DNA from: Verrucomicrobiales bacterium
Lineage (GTDB): Bacteria > Verrucomicrobiota > Verrucomicrobiia > Verrucomicrobiales > V1-33
Assembly: GCA_018003315.1 (NCBI GenBank)
Contig: JAGNEJ010000001.1
Location: 186,001-250,000 of the forward strand
Reading direction: 5' to 3'
Length of the DNA stretch: 64,000 nt
Positions 8,981 to 17,364 of this stretch are shown piece after piece. The position numbers were made by a program, and so were the translations under genes. The first letter of the stretch is position 1. Each line of letters starts with the position of its first letter. The notes below the pieces were generated by a model. That model was not told the DNA's origin and searched no databases. It was given only the letters and a program-made list of their open reading frames with translations.

Positions 8981-9012
8981 CCCCGTGTCGGCATGTCCGC
9001 CACGGGGTTTTT
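8981..9012 (+). terminator. Rho-independent terminator after the lectin-domain gene
   Basis: CCCCGTG (8981-8987) pairs perfectly with CACGGGG (9001-9007) across a 13-base loop and is followed at once by TTTTT. It lies 20 bp after the stop codon at 8958-8960. Confidence 0.85.
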
Positions 9013-9103
9013 CATTTCGGTGCAACACCTCGGGCGGAACGGGTTTGCGCGATGGGACGCGTTGCTCAATCTGCCCTGGCACGAGGAAAATGTGCCTGGG
9101 AGT

Positions 9104-9877
9104 TTACGCCACGGGAATGCTCAGCCAGAACGTGGTGGTGCCGGCGTCGCTTTTCGCTCCAACGCGGATCCCCATTTGTCCGGAGAGCATGTGGACGAGG
9201 GTGAGCCCGATTCCATAATGCTTGCTGTCCTTGGTGCTGTGGAAGGAGCGGAAGACATCCTTCATTTTCTCCGGAGCAATCCCGGGACCGGTATCCCGAA
9301 TGAAAAGGTCCACATGGCCCGGACGACCTCCGGCAATGCGGCCCGGGGGCAGGACATCGATGGCGGCGGCCCCCGAACGCCCGCCCATTTGGACGGCTTC
9401 GGCGGCATTGGTCACCAGTTCACAGAGAATTTCCTTGAACCGCCCATTGTCCGCAAGGATCGGGGGCACCTCCGGTGCGATGTTGATTTGCAGCGGGACA
9501 TTGAGGCGATTGCAGACCGGGCGCAGGTTCGGCTCGATGAGCGGCAGAAAGTCCTTGAGCTGGATTGCCTGGGGGTTCATCCGGGCGCAGCCGCCGGCGG
9601 CCAAAATGCGTTCGCCCAACTGGTTGGCCCCCTGCGTGGCCTCCTTCATGTGGTCCAGGTTCTCACGGACACCTCCCGGCAGGCCGTCGGACATCAGAAT
9701 GAGGCTGGAGAAGCCCTGGATGACCGCCAGATAATTGTTCAGTTTGTGGGTGAGCCCGCGCAACAGGGCATTGTAATAGTCCCCGACAGGCGTTCCCTGC
9801 ACGACGATCGGTTCTGGAAAATAGAACCCGCTGGTATCAAATCCGACAGAGGGTGGAGCATCGACTAGCATGGTCAT
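9104..9877 (-). CDS. Orphan soluble sensor histidine kinase
   Basis: A protein of about 257 residues with a minimal kinase core and no membrane segment. A short N-terminal region is followed by a phospho-acceptor-like helix, LLRGLTHKLNNYLAVIQGFS, in which the His is the likely phosphorylation site. The HATPase region follows: N-box CELVTNAAEA, G1 RDTGPGIAPEKM, F-box VFRSFHSTKD and G2 HYGIGLTLV. It ends TTTFWLSIPVA. The nitrogen-regulation-type 'HxLNN' H-box resembles NtrB-like kinases. No response regulator gene is adjacent. Several starts are possible: 9892, 9877 (MTMLVDAPPS) or 9871. It is convergent with the lectin-domain gene. Input signal and partner are unknown. Confidence 0.82.
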   Translation of the reverse strand: MTMLVDAPPSVGFDTSGFYFPEPIVVQGTPVGDYYNALLRGLTHKLNNYLAVIQGFSSLILMSDGLPGGVRENLDHMKEATQGANQLGERILAAGGCARMNPQAIQLKDFLPLIEPNLRPVCNRLNVPLQINIAPEVPPILADNGRFKEILCELVTNAAEAVQMGGRSGAAAIDVLPPGRIAGGRPGHVDLFIRDTGPGIAPEKMKDVFRSFHSTKDSKHYGIGLTLVHMLSGQMGIRVGAKSDAGTTTFWLSIPVA

Positions 9878-9985
9878 AGCTACTATGTACACTATGAAAC
9901 ACCCGAATTCAAGCAGGAATTACATGCGCTTAAATTATTTGGGACACTGAAGGAATTACGGGATGGATGCGACAGGTGGCTGGTT

Positions 9986-10780
9986 TCAGGCCAGGCGCAC
10001 CTGATCGGCGCTGAGGATTTCCTCCCGTTCCCCGGAGGTGGATTCCAGCAACAATCCGCCTTCCGGGGAAAATCCGACCACGGTGCCGTGACGGACGGTG
10101 CCCTGGATGTGGAGGTGGATGCGGCGATGCAGCAGCAGGCTGTAGGAACGAATCTGTTCCAGGAGGTCAGGGAATGCCTGTTCCGCCCGGCGGGCATAGT
10201 GGTCAAAATGGTTGAGAATGGCGGCGAGCAGGGGTTCCCTGGCTTGTGCATTGCCGGTTTCCATGAGAACGGAAGTGACATCCAGCCGCAGGCTGGGAGG
10301 AAAATCCTCGGCAGGCATGTTCACGTTGACTCCAAATCCGGCGACGACAAAGGAACCGCCACAGCCAGAAGCGGATTCGAGCAGGATGCCCGCGATTTTC
10401 CGCTGGCCGACATAGAGGTCGTTGGGCCATTTGATTTTGGGTGCGATTCCGGAATGTTCCAAGGCGAACAGAATGGCCAAGGCAGCGGCGTGGGTCAGCC
10501 TGGACCAATGCTGCATGGGCCATTGCGGACGCAGCAGGACGGAGCACAGCAGGTTGCGTTTGGGGGGTGAAATCCAGGCAGATCCGCGGCGGCCGCGGCC
10601 CTGCTGCTGGTAATCCGCCACGACGACCATGCCGTGCGGTGCACCGGCTTCGCCCAGCCGTCTGGCTTCCTCGTTGGTGGAGGAGGTTTCGTCAAAGTGG
10701 ATGATTTCCCGACCGATTTCACCGGTGCAGGCGGCCTGGATGGCGGCGGCATTCAGCGGCATGGTCCACGGGTGGTTCAT
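9986..10780 (-). CDS. birA: Biotin--[acetyl-CoA-carboxylase] ligase
   Basis: Attaches biotin to the biotin carboxyl carrier protein through biotinyl-AMP, in the cytoplasm. It has 264 residues with the catalytic core FDETSSTNEEARRL, GRGRRGSAWISP (biotinyl-AMP loop), KIKWPNDLYVGQRKIAGILLE and VVAGFGVNVN. The C-terminal SH3-like domain is GTVVGFSPEGGLLLES. There is no N-terminal helix-turn-helix, so this is the monofunctional type without repressor activity. Its start overlaps the aroK stop by 4 bp (ATGA), which indicates translational coupling. Confidence 0.94.
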   Translation of the reverse strand: MNHPWTMPLNAAAIQAACTGEIGREIIHFDETSSTNEEARRLGEAGAPHGMVVVADYQQQGRGRRGSAWISPPKRNLLCSVLLRPQWPMQHWSRLTHAAALAILFALEHSGIAPKIKWPNDLYVGQRKIAGILLESASGCGGSFVVAGFGVNVNMPAEDFPPSLRLDVTSVLMETGNAQAREPLLAAILNHFDHYARRAEQAFPDLLEQIRSYSLLLHRRIHLHIQGTVRHGTVVGFSPEGGLLLESTSGEREEILSADQVRLA

Positions 10781-11328
10781 GCCTCCGCCTGCCTGCAGAA
10801 ATGAACCCGGACACTTTCACTCAAGCCATACGCGGCTTCCTCCGGGGTGAGGTCGCGGGTGTCCACCACCAGATCCGCCAGCGCTTCATAAATCGGTCGG
10901 CGCTCCGCCAGCAGGGCATCGAATGTCTCCCGGGGGTTGGGCGTGTGGAGCATGGGCCGGTCCCGATTCCGCCGCACCCGCTGCCAAAGGCAGGCGTCGC
11001 TGGTGGTCAGGTGGACGACCAGTCCAAGCTCCCGAAGCAGACCGTGGTTTTCCGTCCGCGTGACGATGCCTCCTCCCGTTGAAACCACTCGATGACCCTG
11101 CCCCTGGAGGTCCCGCAACACGCTGGTTTCCAACTGGCGGAAGCATTCCTCCCCCTCGTCCGCAAAAATTTTCGCAATCTCCTTTCCCGCCCTGGCAACG
11201 ATCCGGCTGTCGGTATCCAGAAACTCAAATCCCAAAAGGGACGCCAGCCGGGCTCCGATGGTGGTTTTCCCACAACCCATGAAACCGATGAGGATGACAT
11301 TGAGCGGAGTCTTGCGGAAGGCGGCCAT
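10777..11328 (-). CDS. aroK: Shikimate kinase
   Basis: Phosphorylates shikimate to shikimate-3-phosphate, step five of the chorismate pathway. It has 183 residues, the usual length. The Walker A motif is GFMGCGKTTIG, the shikimate-binding block is FLDTDSRI, and the conserved STGGGIV and RNRDRPML (lid) motifs are present. It sits upstream of birA with a 4-bp overlap. The products of this pathway feed the trpE reaction encoded about 9 kb away, but there is no sign the two are co-regulated. Confidence 0.95.
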   Translation of the reverse strand: MAAFRKTPLNVILIGFMGCGKTTIGARLASLLGFEFLDTDSRIVARAGKEIAKIFADEGEECFRQLETSVLRDLQGQGHRVVSTGGGIVTRTENHGLLRELGLVVHLTTSDACLWQRVRRNRDRPMLHTPNPRETFDALLAERRPIYEALADLVVDTRDLTPEEAAYGLSESVRVHFCRQAEA

Positions 11329-11428
11329 GAATGGGAATTTGCCTGCACCTTCCCTGTTCCGCGGGCCGCTGCAAGTTGAGAGCCGGAAGTAATTTTATCG
11401 CCAGCATCGCGAAAGGACTGGATAGGAG

Positions 11429-12328
11429 ATGATTCCGTGCTACCAGAGCGCATCCATTGAACCGTTGAAAAGATTGGTCAAAAACGCCCTGCGGTGGCTG
11501 GTTCGGCACGAGCGGGCATGGACGCTGCTGAACCGGACCGTATGGCGGACGGCGAGGCAGGCGGATCATTTGCGCAGACGCTATTTGCTGGAGGGAATCT
11601 CCCCTGGGGAAGAGGCAGAAATTTCCAGTGTGCAGGCCGCGGTGCGGCGGGCGTTTCCGGATTTGACGGTTCGCCACGGGATTTTTGAGGGGTTGAAATA
11701 TCCGCGGGTGGAGGCTGCGGGCAGCTGCCTCTTTCCCAAACTGCTGGGCAGCTACGAGCGGGAACTTCAGGAGTTTTTCGCATCCGTTCCCGCCCGCCGA
11801 TATGGGCGGGTGGTGGACATCGGCTGCGCGGAGGGGTATTACGCGGTGGGCCTGGCGCGGCTGTTGCCGGGGGCGTCCGTCTGCGCGTTTGACACCGACG
11901 AGCGTTCCCGTGAGCTGTGCCGGGAAATGGCGGAACTCAACGGAGTCGCGGACCGGTTGGAAATCCGCGGCTGGTGTGATGAATTCATCCTCCGAGCCCT
12001 GCCGCGAGGGGAAAAAACCCTCATCATCAGCGACTGCGAAGGCTACGAGGCGCAGTTGTTTTCCGCGGACTGTGCGGCCGCCCTGGCGAGGCACGATTTG
12101 CTCATCGAAACGCACGATTTCATCAATCCTGACATTTCCATCCGGCTGCGCCAGCGCTTTGCCGCCACGCATGACGTTCGCACCGTCCTGAGCATCGACG
12201 ACGTGGAAAAAGCCTCGCGCTATGACTACCCCGAACTGAGCGGATGCGACTCCGCACAGCGCCTGGCGCTGCTGGCGGAATTCCGTCCCGCCACCATGCG
12301 GTGGCTCATTTTGACAGGCAAAAGCTGA
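11429..12328 (+). CDS. SAM-dependent methyltransferase-like protein
   Basis: A 299-residue cytoplasmic protein. The Rossmann methyltransferase motif I is clear at residues about 127-142, VVDIGCAEGYYAVGLARL. Motif II is the acidic CAFDTDERS, and a later EIRGWCDEFI...LIISDCEGYE block matches the substrate-pocket region of FkbM-like enzymes. The N-terminal ~120 residues are basic and lack a recognised domain. A good Shine-Dalgarno sequence, TAGGAG, sits just before the ATG, unusual for this window, and supports this start. The acceptor substrate is unknown. It is divergent from aroK-birA and stands 5' of the protease operon. Confidence 0.75.
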   Translation: MIPCYQSASIEPLKRLVKNALRWLVRHERAWTLLNRTVWRTARQADHLRRRYLLEGISPGEEAEISSVQAAVRRAFPDLTVRHGIFEGLKYPRVEAAGSCLFPKLLGSYERELQEFFASVPARRYGRVVDIGCAEGYYAVGLARLLPGASVCAFDTDERSRELCREMAELNGVADRLEIRGWCDEFILRALPRGEKTLIISDCEGYEAQLFSADCAAALARHDLLIETHDFINPDISIRLRQRFAATHDVRTVLSIDDVEKASRYDYPELSGCDSAQRLALLAEFRPATMRWLILTGKS

Positions 12329-12405
12329 ACGAAGCGGCGCTTGAAGGTGTCTTTCCATCGGGAACGGACCGCCGCGTTTGCTGCGGAATCCGCCGCGTCC
12401 CGTCA

Positions 12406-12434
12406 TTGCACAACCGTCTGGTGCGGAGTATGCT
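12406..12434 (+). promoter_or_regulatory. Promoter of the protease operon
   Basis: TTGCAC (12406-12411), a 17-bp spacer and TATGCT (12429-12434) give a good sigma-70-type promoter. The ATG at 12475 lies about 34 bp from the expected start of transcription. Confidence 0.5.
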
Positions 12435-12474
12435 CCAAAAACTTCACATCCAAATCCGCTTCATTCGTCCCGCC

Positions 12475-13815
12475 ATGAGCCACCATCCATCGCCCAGCCG
12501 ATTCAACCTCAGCCTCCCGCTGGCTGCCGTGCTGCTATTCACCACCGCCCCGGGATTTGCCGAAACGCTGGATGCGCCGAAGGCCATTCAGGAACTCAAG
12601 GACAGGGAAGCCAAAGTCCAGTCGCTGGTTCAAAAAGTCCGCCCTGCCGTGGTCTGCATTACAACCAAGGGCAGCGGTGGCACCGGCAGCGGGGTCATCG
12701 TCTCCAAGGACGGTCTGGTCCTGACCGCCGGCCACGTCACCCAGGCCACGGGCAAGGACCTCGACATCATCCTGCCGGACGGAACCCACGTCAAAGGCAA
12801 GGCCCTGGGAGCCAACTACGGAACCGATGCCGGGCTGGCAAAGATCACCGATGCGGGTGACTATCCATTCGCGGAAATCGGCGATTCCAACAAACTCAAG
12901 CTGGGCGACTGGGTGGTGGCCATGGGGCACCCGGAGGGCTTCTACATCGACCGCAAACCGCCCGTCCGTCTGGGGCGGGTGTGGGGCCGGGACGCGGAAG
13001 GTGCGATTCTTTCCGACTGCACGCTGATCGGGGGAGATTCCGGCGGTCCGCTGTTCGATCTCGCGGGCAAGGTGATCGGCATCAATTCCTCGATCAATGC
13101 AGACCGTGAATACAACCGTCACGTGGCTGTGGACACGATCGTCGGCGACATCGACGACATGAAAGCGGAAAAAACCTGGGGGCGCCTGCGGATGACCGCC
13201 AATGATCTCAAACGGCCCCGCCTCGGACTCATGCTCAACTCCGAAGTGACCGAGGGCGGCTGCCCGGTGTCGGAAGTCCCGGAAGGCTCCGCCGCTGGGG
13301 CAGCAGGGGTGAAAATGGGGGATATTATTGAAAAATTCGACGGGGTAAACATCCCCAACTACTGGGCGCTGATGCGCGAGCTTTCCGACCGCAAAGCGGG
13401 CGACAAAATCAAGATGGGCCTGCGCCGGGGAAATGAGGTGGTGGAAATCGAAGTGGAACTTCAGGGCCGCGAAACCGCAAAGAAACGCGTGGCAGAGACG
13501 CCCCGCGAGCCGAAGAAGAACCATCCCGCGGAGCCAAAAATCGACCAGCCCACCGGTCCCAGACCGTATTTCGGCGCAGGGTTGGACGGTCAGGCCAGGG
13601 AGGCAACCATTGAGAGCGTGTCGCCCGGCAGTCCCGCGGAAAAGGGGGGGCTGAAGCCGGGCGATGTCATCAAGTCCGTGGACGGCAAGGACGTGCCGGA
13701 TCCCGGAGCCCTCGCCGAGCAGATATCCAAACACAAACCCGGTGACAAGATCGCCATCAAGGCCAAACGGGGCAGTGAAGACATTGCCGCGGACATCACC
13801 CTCGACAAGAAATAA
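12475..13815 (+). CDS. HtrA/Deg-like serine protease with two PDZ domains
   Basis: A 446-residue exported trypsin-fold protease, probably periplasmic. The signal peptide begins MSHHPSPSRFNLSLPLAA and ends near GFAET. The catalytic triad is intact: His in LVLTAGHVT, Asp in GTDAGLAKI and Ser in IGGDSGGPLFD. Two PDZ domains follow, at about residues 255-345 (GLMLNSEVTEGGCPVSEVP) and about 365-446 (GAGLDGQAREATIESVSPG), joined by a Lys/Pro-rich linker. A longer in-frame start overlaps the methyltransferase gene and was rejected because it would bury the signal peptide. It is the first gene of a set of three protease-fold genes, with 16 bp to the next. Confidence 0.9.
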   Translation: MSHHPSPSRFNLSLPLAAVLLFTTAPGFAETLDAPKAIQELKDREAKVQSLVQKVRPAVVCITTKGSGGTGSGVIVSKDGLVLTAGHVTQATGKDLDIILPDGTHVKGKALGANYGTDAGLAKITDAGDYPFAEIGDSNKLKLGDWVVAMGHPEGFYIDRKPPVRLGRVWGRDAEGAILSDCTLIGGDSGGPLFDLAGKVIGINSSINADREYNRHVAVDTIVGDIDDMKAEKTWGRLRMTANDLKRPRLGLMLNSEVTEGGCPVSEVPEGSAAGAAGVKMGDIIEKFDGVNIPNYWALMRELSDRKAGDKIKMGLRRGNEVVEIEVELQGRETAKKRVAETPREPKKNHPAEPKIDQPTGPRPYFGAGLDGQAREATIESVSPGSPAEKGGLKPGDVIKSVDGKDVPDPGALAEQISKHKPGDKIAIKAKRGSEDIAADITLDKK

Positions 13816-13831
13816 ACCAGAACCGCCACCC

Positions 13832-15226
13832 ATGAACCGTTTTCTCCTCACCACGTTTGCCGGAGCCGCACTGGCGGCACCGGCCGTACTTTTTGCTGCA
13901 GACGCACCGCCGGAACAAAAACCTCCCGCCGAAAAGCCGAAATTCGAAAGGCGCAAGGAGGTGGGGCCGCCCGAGGAACCCGCTGCGGGGGAACAGGAAG
14001 CCGGTCCTGAAAGCGACCGCGACCGGTATGGAAAATACGTTCCAGCCGTGATGAATCTCTACAAACCCGTGGTGGCCGATTCACGGCTGAGCACGGTGAC
14101 GGTATTTTCCCGGTCCTGGAGTCGGCAGATCGCCATGGGAGCGGTGGTTCACGAAAACGGCTTCCTCATCACCAAGGCCAGCGAATTGGAAAAGTCACCG
14201 AACATCGACGTGGCCTTTGCGAAGAGCGTGCAATTCCCCGGCGGCCTGCGCCTCGCAGCGAAGGTGGTGGACACCTACAAGCCCTTTGATCTCGCGCTGT
14301 TGAAAGTGGAGGCAACCGGCCTGCGTCCGGTGAAATGGGCGACCGAAAACCCGCCCAGTCCCGGCTCGTTCCTGGCCGCTCCAGGCCTGGCTGAAACCCC
14401 GGTGGCGTATGGAGTCGCCAGCGTGGAAACGCGCAACCTGGACGACGCCAACAAGGGCTTTCTGGGAATCGCCCTGGCCGAGGAGGCCAGCCGGCTGGTT
14501 ATTTCCACCGTCAAGGAAGGCAGTGCGGCCATGGAAGCGGGATTGAAACTGAAGGACGAACTCATCCAGGTCAACGGCAAGCCGATGCACAACGTCGAGG
14601 AATTCATCCGCACCATTTCCGGCCACAAGCCGCTGGACAAGGTCAAGCTGCGCATCAAGCGGGGCGATGAGGAAAAAGAAATCGAGGCGATTCTGCGCCG
14701 CCGCGGGGACTTTCCGGAATTGCTGCGCCGCATGGAAGACCCGCGCAACAAAATCAGCGGAGCGCTCAGCAGCCAGCGCAGCGGGTTTCCCAATGCACTG
14801 CAGCACGATCTGTTTCTGCGCCCGATCGACTGCGGCGGTCCGCTGGTGGACCTCGACGGACATGTCATCGGCCTGAACATCGCCCGCTCCGGGCGCATTC
14901 AGAGCCTGGCCATTCCATCCACCGTCATGGCCGAATTGCTCCGCGACGTCGGCACCACCGGGAAATTTTACCATCCGGAACTTGATGAACTGAAAAAGAA
15001 CCTCGAAACCCTCAAGGGCGAACAGCAACTGCTCAAGGAACGCGAAGCCCGCATGGAAAAGGAAATCGAAAGCGTCAGAAAGAAGATTGAGTCGATTTTG
15101 GGACCGGAGACAAAACCGGCGGCGCAGCCTGCCCCCGAAAAGAAGGAGGAGCCGCAAACTGCGGATCCAAAAAAGGAATCTGCGAAGACGGAATCCGAAA
15201 AGAAAGCTCCGGAAAAGAAATCCTGA
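13832..15226 (+). CDS. HtrA-like PDZ protein with degraded catalytic triad (probable pseudoprotease)
   Basis: A 464-residue exported protein with signal peptide MNRFLLTTFAGAALAAPAV. The trypsin-like fold can be aligned to the preceding protease. The His position (AGHV) reads TKASELE, the Asp is kept in PFDLALLKVEA, and the nucleophile block GDSGGPL reads IDCGGPLVDLDG, so Ser is replaced by Cys. With no His, ordinary serine-protease activity is unlikely. One PDZ domain (LGIALAEEASRLVISTVKEG) sits between the Asp and the Cys regions, not at the end. The C-terminus is a Lys/Glu-rich coiled coil (LDELKKNLETLKGEQQLLKE) followed by a charged tail. It probably acts as a scaffold, adaptor or regulator of its neighbour, an inference from gene order. 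Confidence 0.82.
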   Translation: MNRFLLTTFAGAALAAPAVLFAADAPPEQKPPAEKPKFERRKEVGPPEEPAAGEQEAGPESDRDRYGKYVPAVMNLYKPVVADSRLSTVTVFSRSWSRQIAMGAVVHENGFLITKASELEKSPNIDVAFAKSVQFPGGLRLAAKVVDTYKPFDLALLKVEATGLRPVKWATENPPSPGSFLAAPGLAETPVAYGVASVETRNLDDANKGFLGIALAEEASRLVISTVKEGSAAMEAGLKLKDELIQVNGKPMHNVEEFIRTISGHKPLDKVKLRIKRGDEEKEIEAILRRRGDFPELLRRMEDPRNKISGALSSQRSGFPNALQHDLFLRPIDCGGPLVDLDGHVIGLNIARSGRIQSLAIPSTVMAELLRDVGTTGKFYHPELDELKKNLETLKGEQQLLKEREARMEKEIESVRKKIESILGPETKPAAQPAPEKKEEPQTADPKKESAKTESEKKAPEKKS

Positions 15227-15313
15227 AGCGGTCGAGTTCCTGTCCGCAGTGCCCGCCCTGCGGCAGTAAATGGTTGAACATTCCCGCAGTGGTGCGGCTC
15301 GCATCGAACCCCC

Positions 15314-16987
15314 GTGAAAGACAAAACCCCCGTTCTCCTGGCCGCGGCTGCCATGGTTTTCCTGGCGCTGCTGGGCTTTGTCCTGCTGCCGCAGCTGGAT
15401 TTTCCCTGGTCGGGAACCAAGAAAAAAACGCCGCGGGAAGACAGGGACGCCCCCCGGCCGACAGGCGGCACCCCCATGCTGGAAGAGCCGGCGGAGGAAC
15501 CCAAAACGGTCGATGCAGGCAAGGGAATCGCGTGGCTGACAAAACTGGCAGCCCTGCTGCAGGATTACGAGCGGCAACTCAAGGGACGCGATGCCATCCA
15601 GGGGGAAGTGGTGCTGCAGTTCAAGGACCAGGCTGGGTATGAGCGGTTTCTGAAGGAGGCCGCCGCGTCCGGACTAAAGATCAAGGGCACGCTGCCCGGA
15701 TTGCGCGCCGTCCGGGCGAGCTACGAGGCACCGGATGCACTGGACAAGTACCTGGCCAGGCACCCCAACGACCAGACAACCCTTGGGGCCAACTACACGG
15801 TGGAAGTTCCGGAAGTGCCCCCGGAAGCGGAGCGGAACAGCGGATCCGAGACTCCCTTCAACGGTTCCGCGCTGGCTTTCATGGGCGTAAAAGACAATGC
15901 AAACTGGGGGCAGGGCGTCACCGTGGCCATTCTGGACAGCGGGATTGGTGCCAATGGAGCCTTCGGCGACCGGGTACGCTCCGTCTCCTTGGCGGAAAAT
16001 GGCACCACTGACCTCAGTCATGGCACATCGGTTGCCTCCCTCGCCGCTGGGGTCGGAGTGGGCGTCTCCCCCGGAGCCAGCATCCTGAGCGTCGGCGTAG
16101 TCAGCGCCGATGGCATGAGCGACACCTTCACCCTGGCAAACGGAATCATCACCGCCGTGGACCAGGGAGCGAGTGTGATTAACATCAGCCTCGGCTCCTA
16201 CGGCGACAGTGCGGTGATGCGGCAGGCGGTGGCCTATGCGGCGGAACACGGCGCCGTCATCGTTGCCTCCGATGGCAATGACGGGCTAGCCGATGCCACC
16301 TATCCGGCACGGTATGAGGGTGTCATTGGCGTCGGTGCCGTGGATGCCAATGGCAGCATCGTCAGTTTTTCCAATGCCAGCCAGAATTTCGGCATCACCG
16401 CGCCGGGCCTGGAGGTCATGGCCGCCCTTCCTGACAATCAACAGGGGCTTTTTTCAGGAACCTCCGCCGCCGCCCCCTACATCACCGGCAGCATCGCGGG
16501 CATCATGACGGACAATCCCGGCATGAACGCCACGCAGGCCGCTCAACTGCTCCTGACCTACGCCGACGAAGCGGGCGCTCCCGGACCGGATGCCGACTAC
16601 GGCTACGGCGTGGTGAACCTGTCGCGCGTCCAGAACCGCAACACGCCCGGCATCACCGACGCGGCCGTTGCCAGCCATTTTTTTGACGCCAAAGCCGACG
16701 GAGGGCCGGTGGTCCAATATGTGGTGGAAAACCGCGGCACCACCGCATTGCTCAACTGGCAGTATCAAACGAACACCAACGGCCTGGTCCAGCAGTGGAC
16801 ACTGCCCATCGTGCAGGCCAACGAGGAAGCCGTCATTCGGGTGCCGGTCAATCCATCACAGACCGGCTCCAGCGGCCTGCATGAATTCGAATCCCGGTTG
16901 ATTCGTCCTGCGGGTGTCACCGACGCCAATCCCTCCAACAATGGCCGCGGCAGCGTCGTCCAACCGGTGTCGGCTGCCGGACCCTAG
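15314..16987 (+). CDS. Membrane-anchored subtilisin-like serine protease (S8)
   Basis: A 557-residue protein starting at GTG (MKDKTPVLLAAAAMVFLALL). The N-terminus is a single uncleaved-looking membrane segment followed by a charged Pro-rich stretch. Residues about 70-155 look like an inhibitor I9-type propeptide (GEVVLQFKDQAGYERFLKEA). The peptidase domain has Asp in VAILDSGIG, His in DLSHGTSVASLA, oxyanion Asn in IVASDGNDG and Ser in FSGTSAAAPYITG, so it is active-type. A C-terminal beta domain (VVQYVVENRGTTALLNWQY) follows. The gap to the previous gene is 87 bp and contains a short hairpin, so expression may be lower than for the first two genes. Confidence 0.9.
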   Translation: MKDKTPVLLAAAAMVFLALLGFVLLPQLDFPWSGTKKKTPREDRDAPRPTGGTPMLEEPAEEPKTVDAGKGIAWLTKLAALLQDYERQLKGRDAIQGEVVLQFKDQAGYERFLKEAAASGLKIKGTLPGLRAVRASYEAPDALDKYLARHPNDQTTLGANYTVEVPEVPPEAERNSGSETPFNGSALAFMGVKDNANWGQGVTVAILDSGIGANGAFGDRVRSVSLAENGTTDLSHGTSVASLAAGVGVGVSPGASILSVGVVSADGMSDTFTLANGIITAVDQGASVINISLGSYGDSAVMRQAVAYAAEHGAVIVASDGNDGLADATYPARYEGVIGVGAVDANGSIVSFSNASQNFGITAPGLEVMAALPDNQQGLFSGTSAAAPYITGSIAGIMTDNPGMNATQAAQLLLTYADEAGAPGPDADYGYGVVNLSRVQNRNTPGITDAAVASHFFDAKADGGPVVQYVVENRGTTALLNWQYQTNTNGLVQQWTLPIVQANEEAVIRVPVNPSQTGSSGLHEFESRLIRPAGVTDANPSNNGRGSVVQPVSAAGP

Positions 16988-17034
16988 CCGGGGCGTCTGC
17001 GTGTGTCGCCGCAATTGGCCGCACAAGGCGATGC

Positions 17035-17073
17035 GCGGATCGGCCAAGCGAAAATCAGCGATTGCCGATCCGC
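17035..17073 (+). terminator. Strong hairpin after the protease operon
   Basis: GCGGATCGGC (17035-17044) pairs perfectly over 10 bp with GCCGATCCGC (17064-17073), with a 19-base loop. There is no T-run after it, so it is either a weak or factor-dependent terminator or a processing stem. It lies between the subtilase stop and the next operon. Confidence 0.45.
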
Positions 17074-17097
17074 CCGAATTGTCACACCATAACCGGC

Positions 17098-17364
17098 GTG
17101 TCCTCGTCCATTCGCGACAAATTCAATAAACTGCTCCAGGTGACCGCCCGGATTCTGGGATCAAAGATCCGTGATGTGCATACCGGAGCGGTTTTGGGCC
17201 GTGCTTTTTTGATTCCCTGGCGGGGTCGCATCCATCTTCTCGGATTTTCCGGAATCCCCGTCTATCCAGTCTTTTTGACCCAGGAACGGGTCACCTATTT
17301 CCGTCAGTCACTGGGTTTTACCGCACATCCCGAGCCGGATTTCGAGCATGTCGGACACCCTTAA
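17098..17364 (+). CDS. Small hypothetical protein upstream of glf operon
   Basis: An 88-residue protein if GTG at 17098 is used (MSSSIRDKFNKLLQVTARIL). A longer TTG start lies inside the hairpin at 17062 and is less likely. The sequence contains the hydrophobic stretch GRIHLLGFSGIPVYPVFLT and no known motif. It overlaps the next gene by 17 bp, which argues that it is real and translated with it. I do not recognise the family. Its position before an unknown gene and UDP-galactopyranose mutase suggests a role in surface polysaccharide. Confidence 0.5.
   Translation: MSSSIRDKFNKLLQVTARILGSKIRDVHTGAVLGRAFLIPWRGRIHLLGFSGIPVYPVFLTQERVTYFRQSLGFTAHPEPDFEHVGHP

Noticed and set aside
17062..17097. TTG start extending the small gene upstream of glf
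   Set aside because: The codons lie inside a strong hairpin; the GTG at 17098 is more natural.
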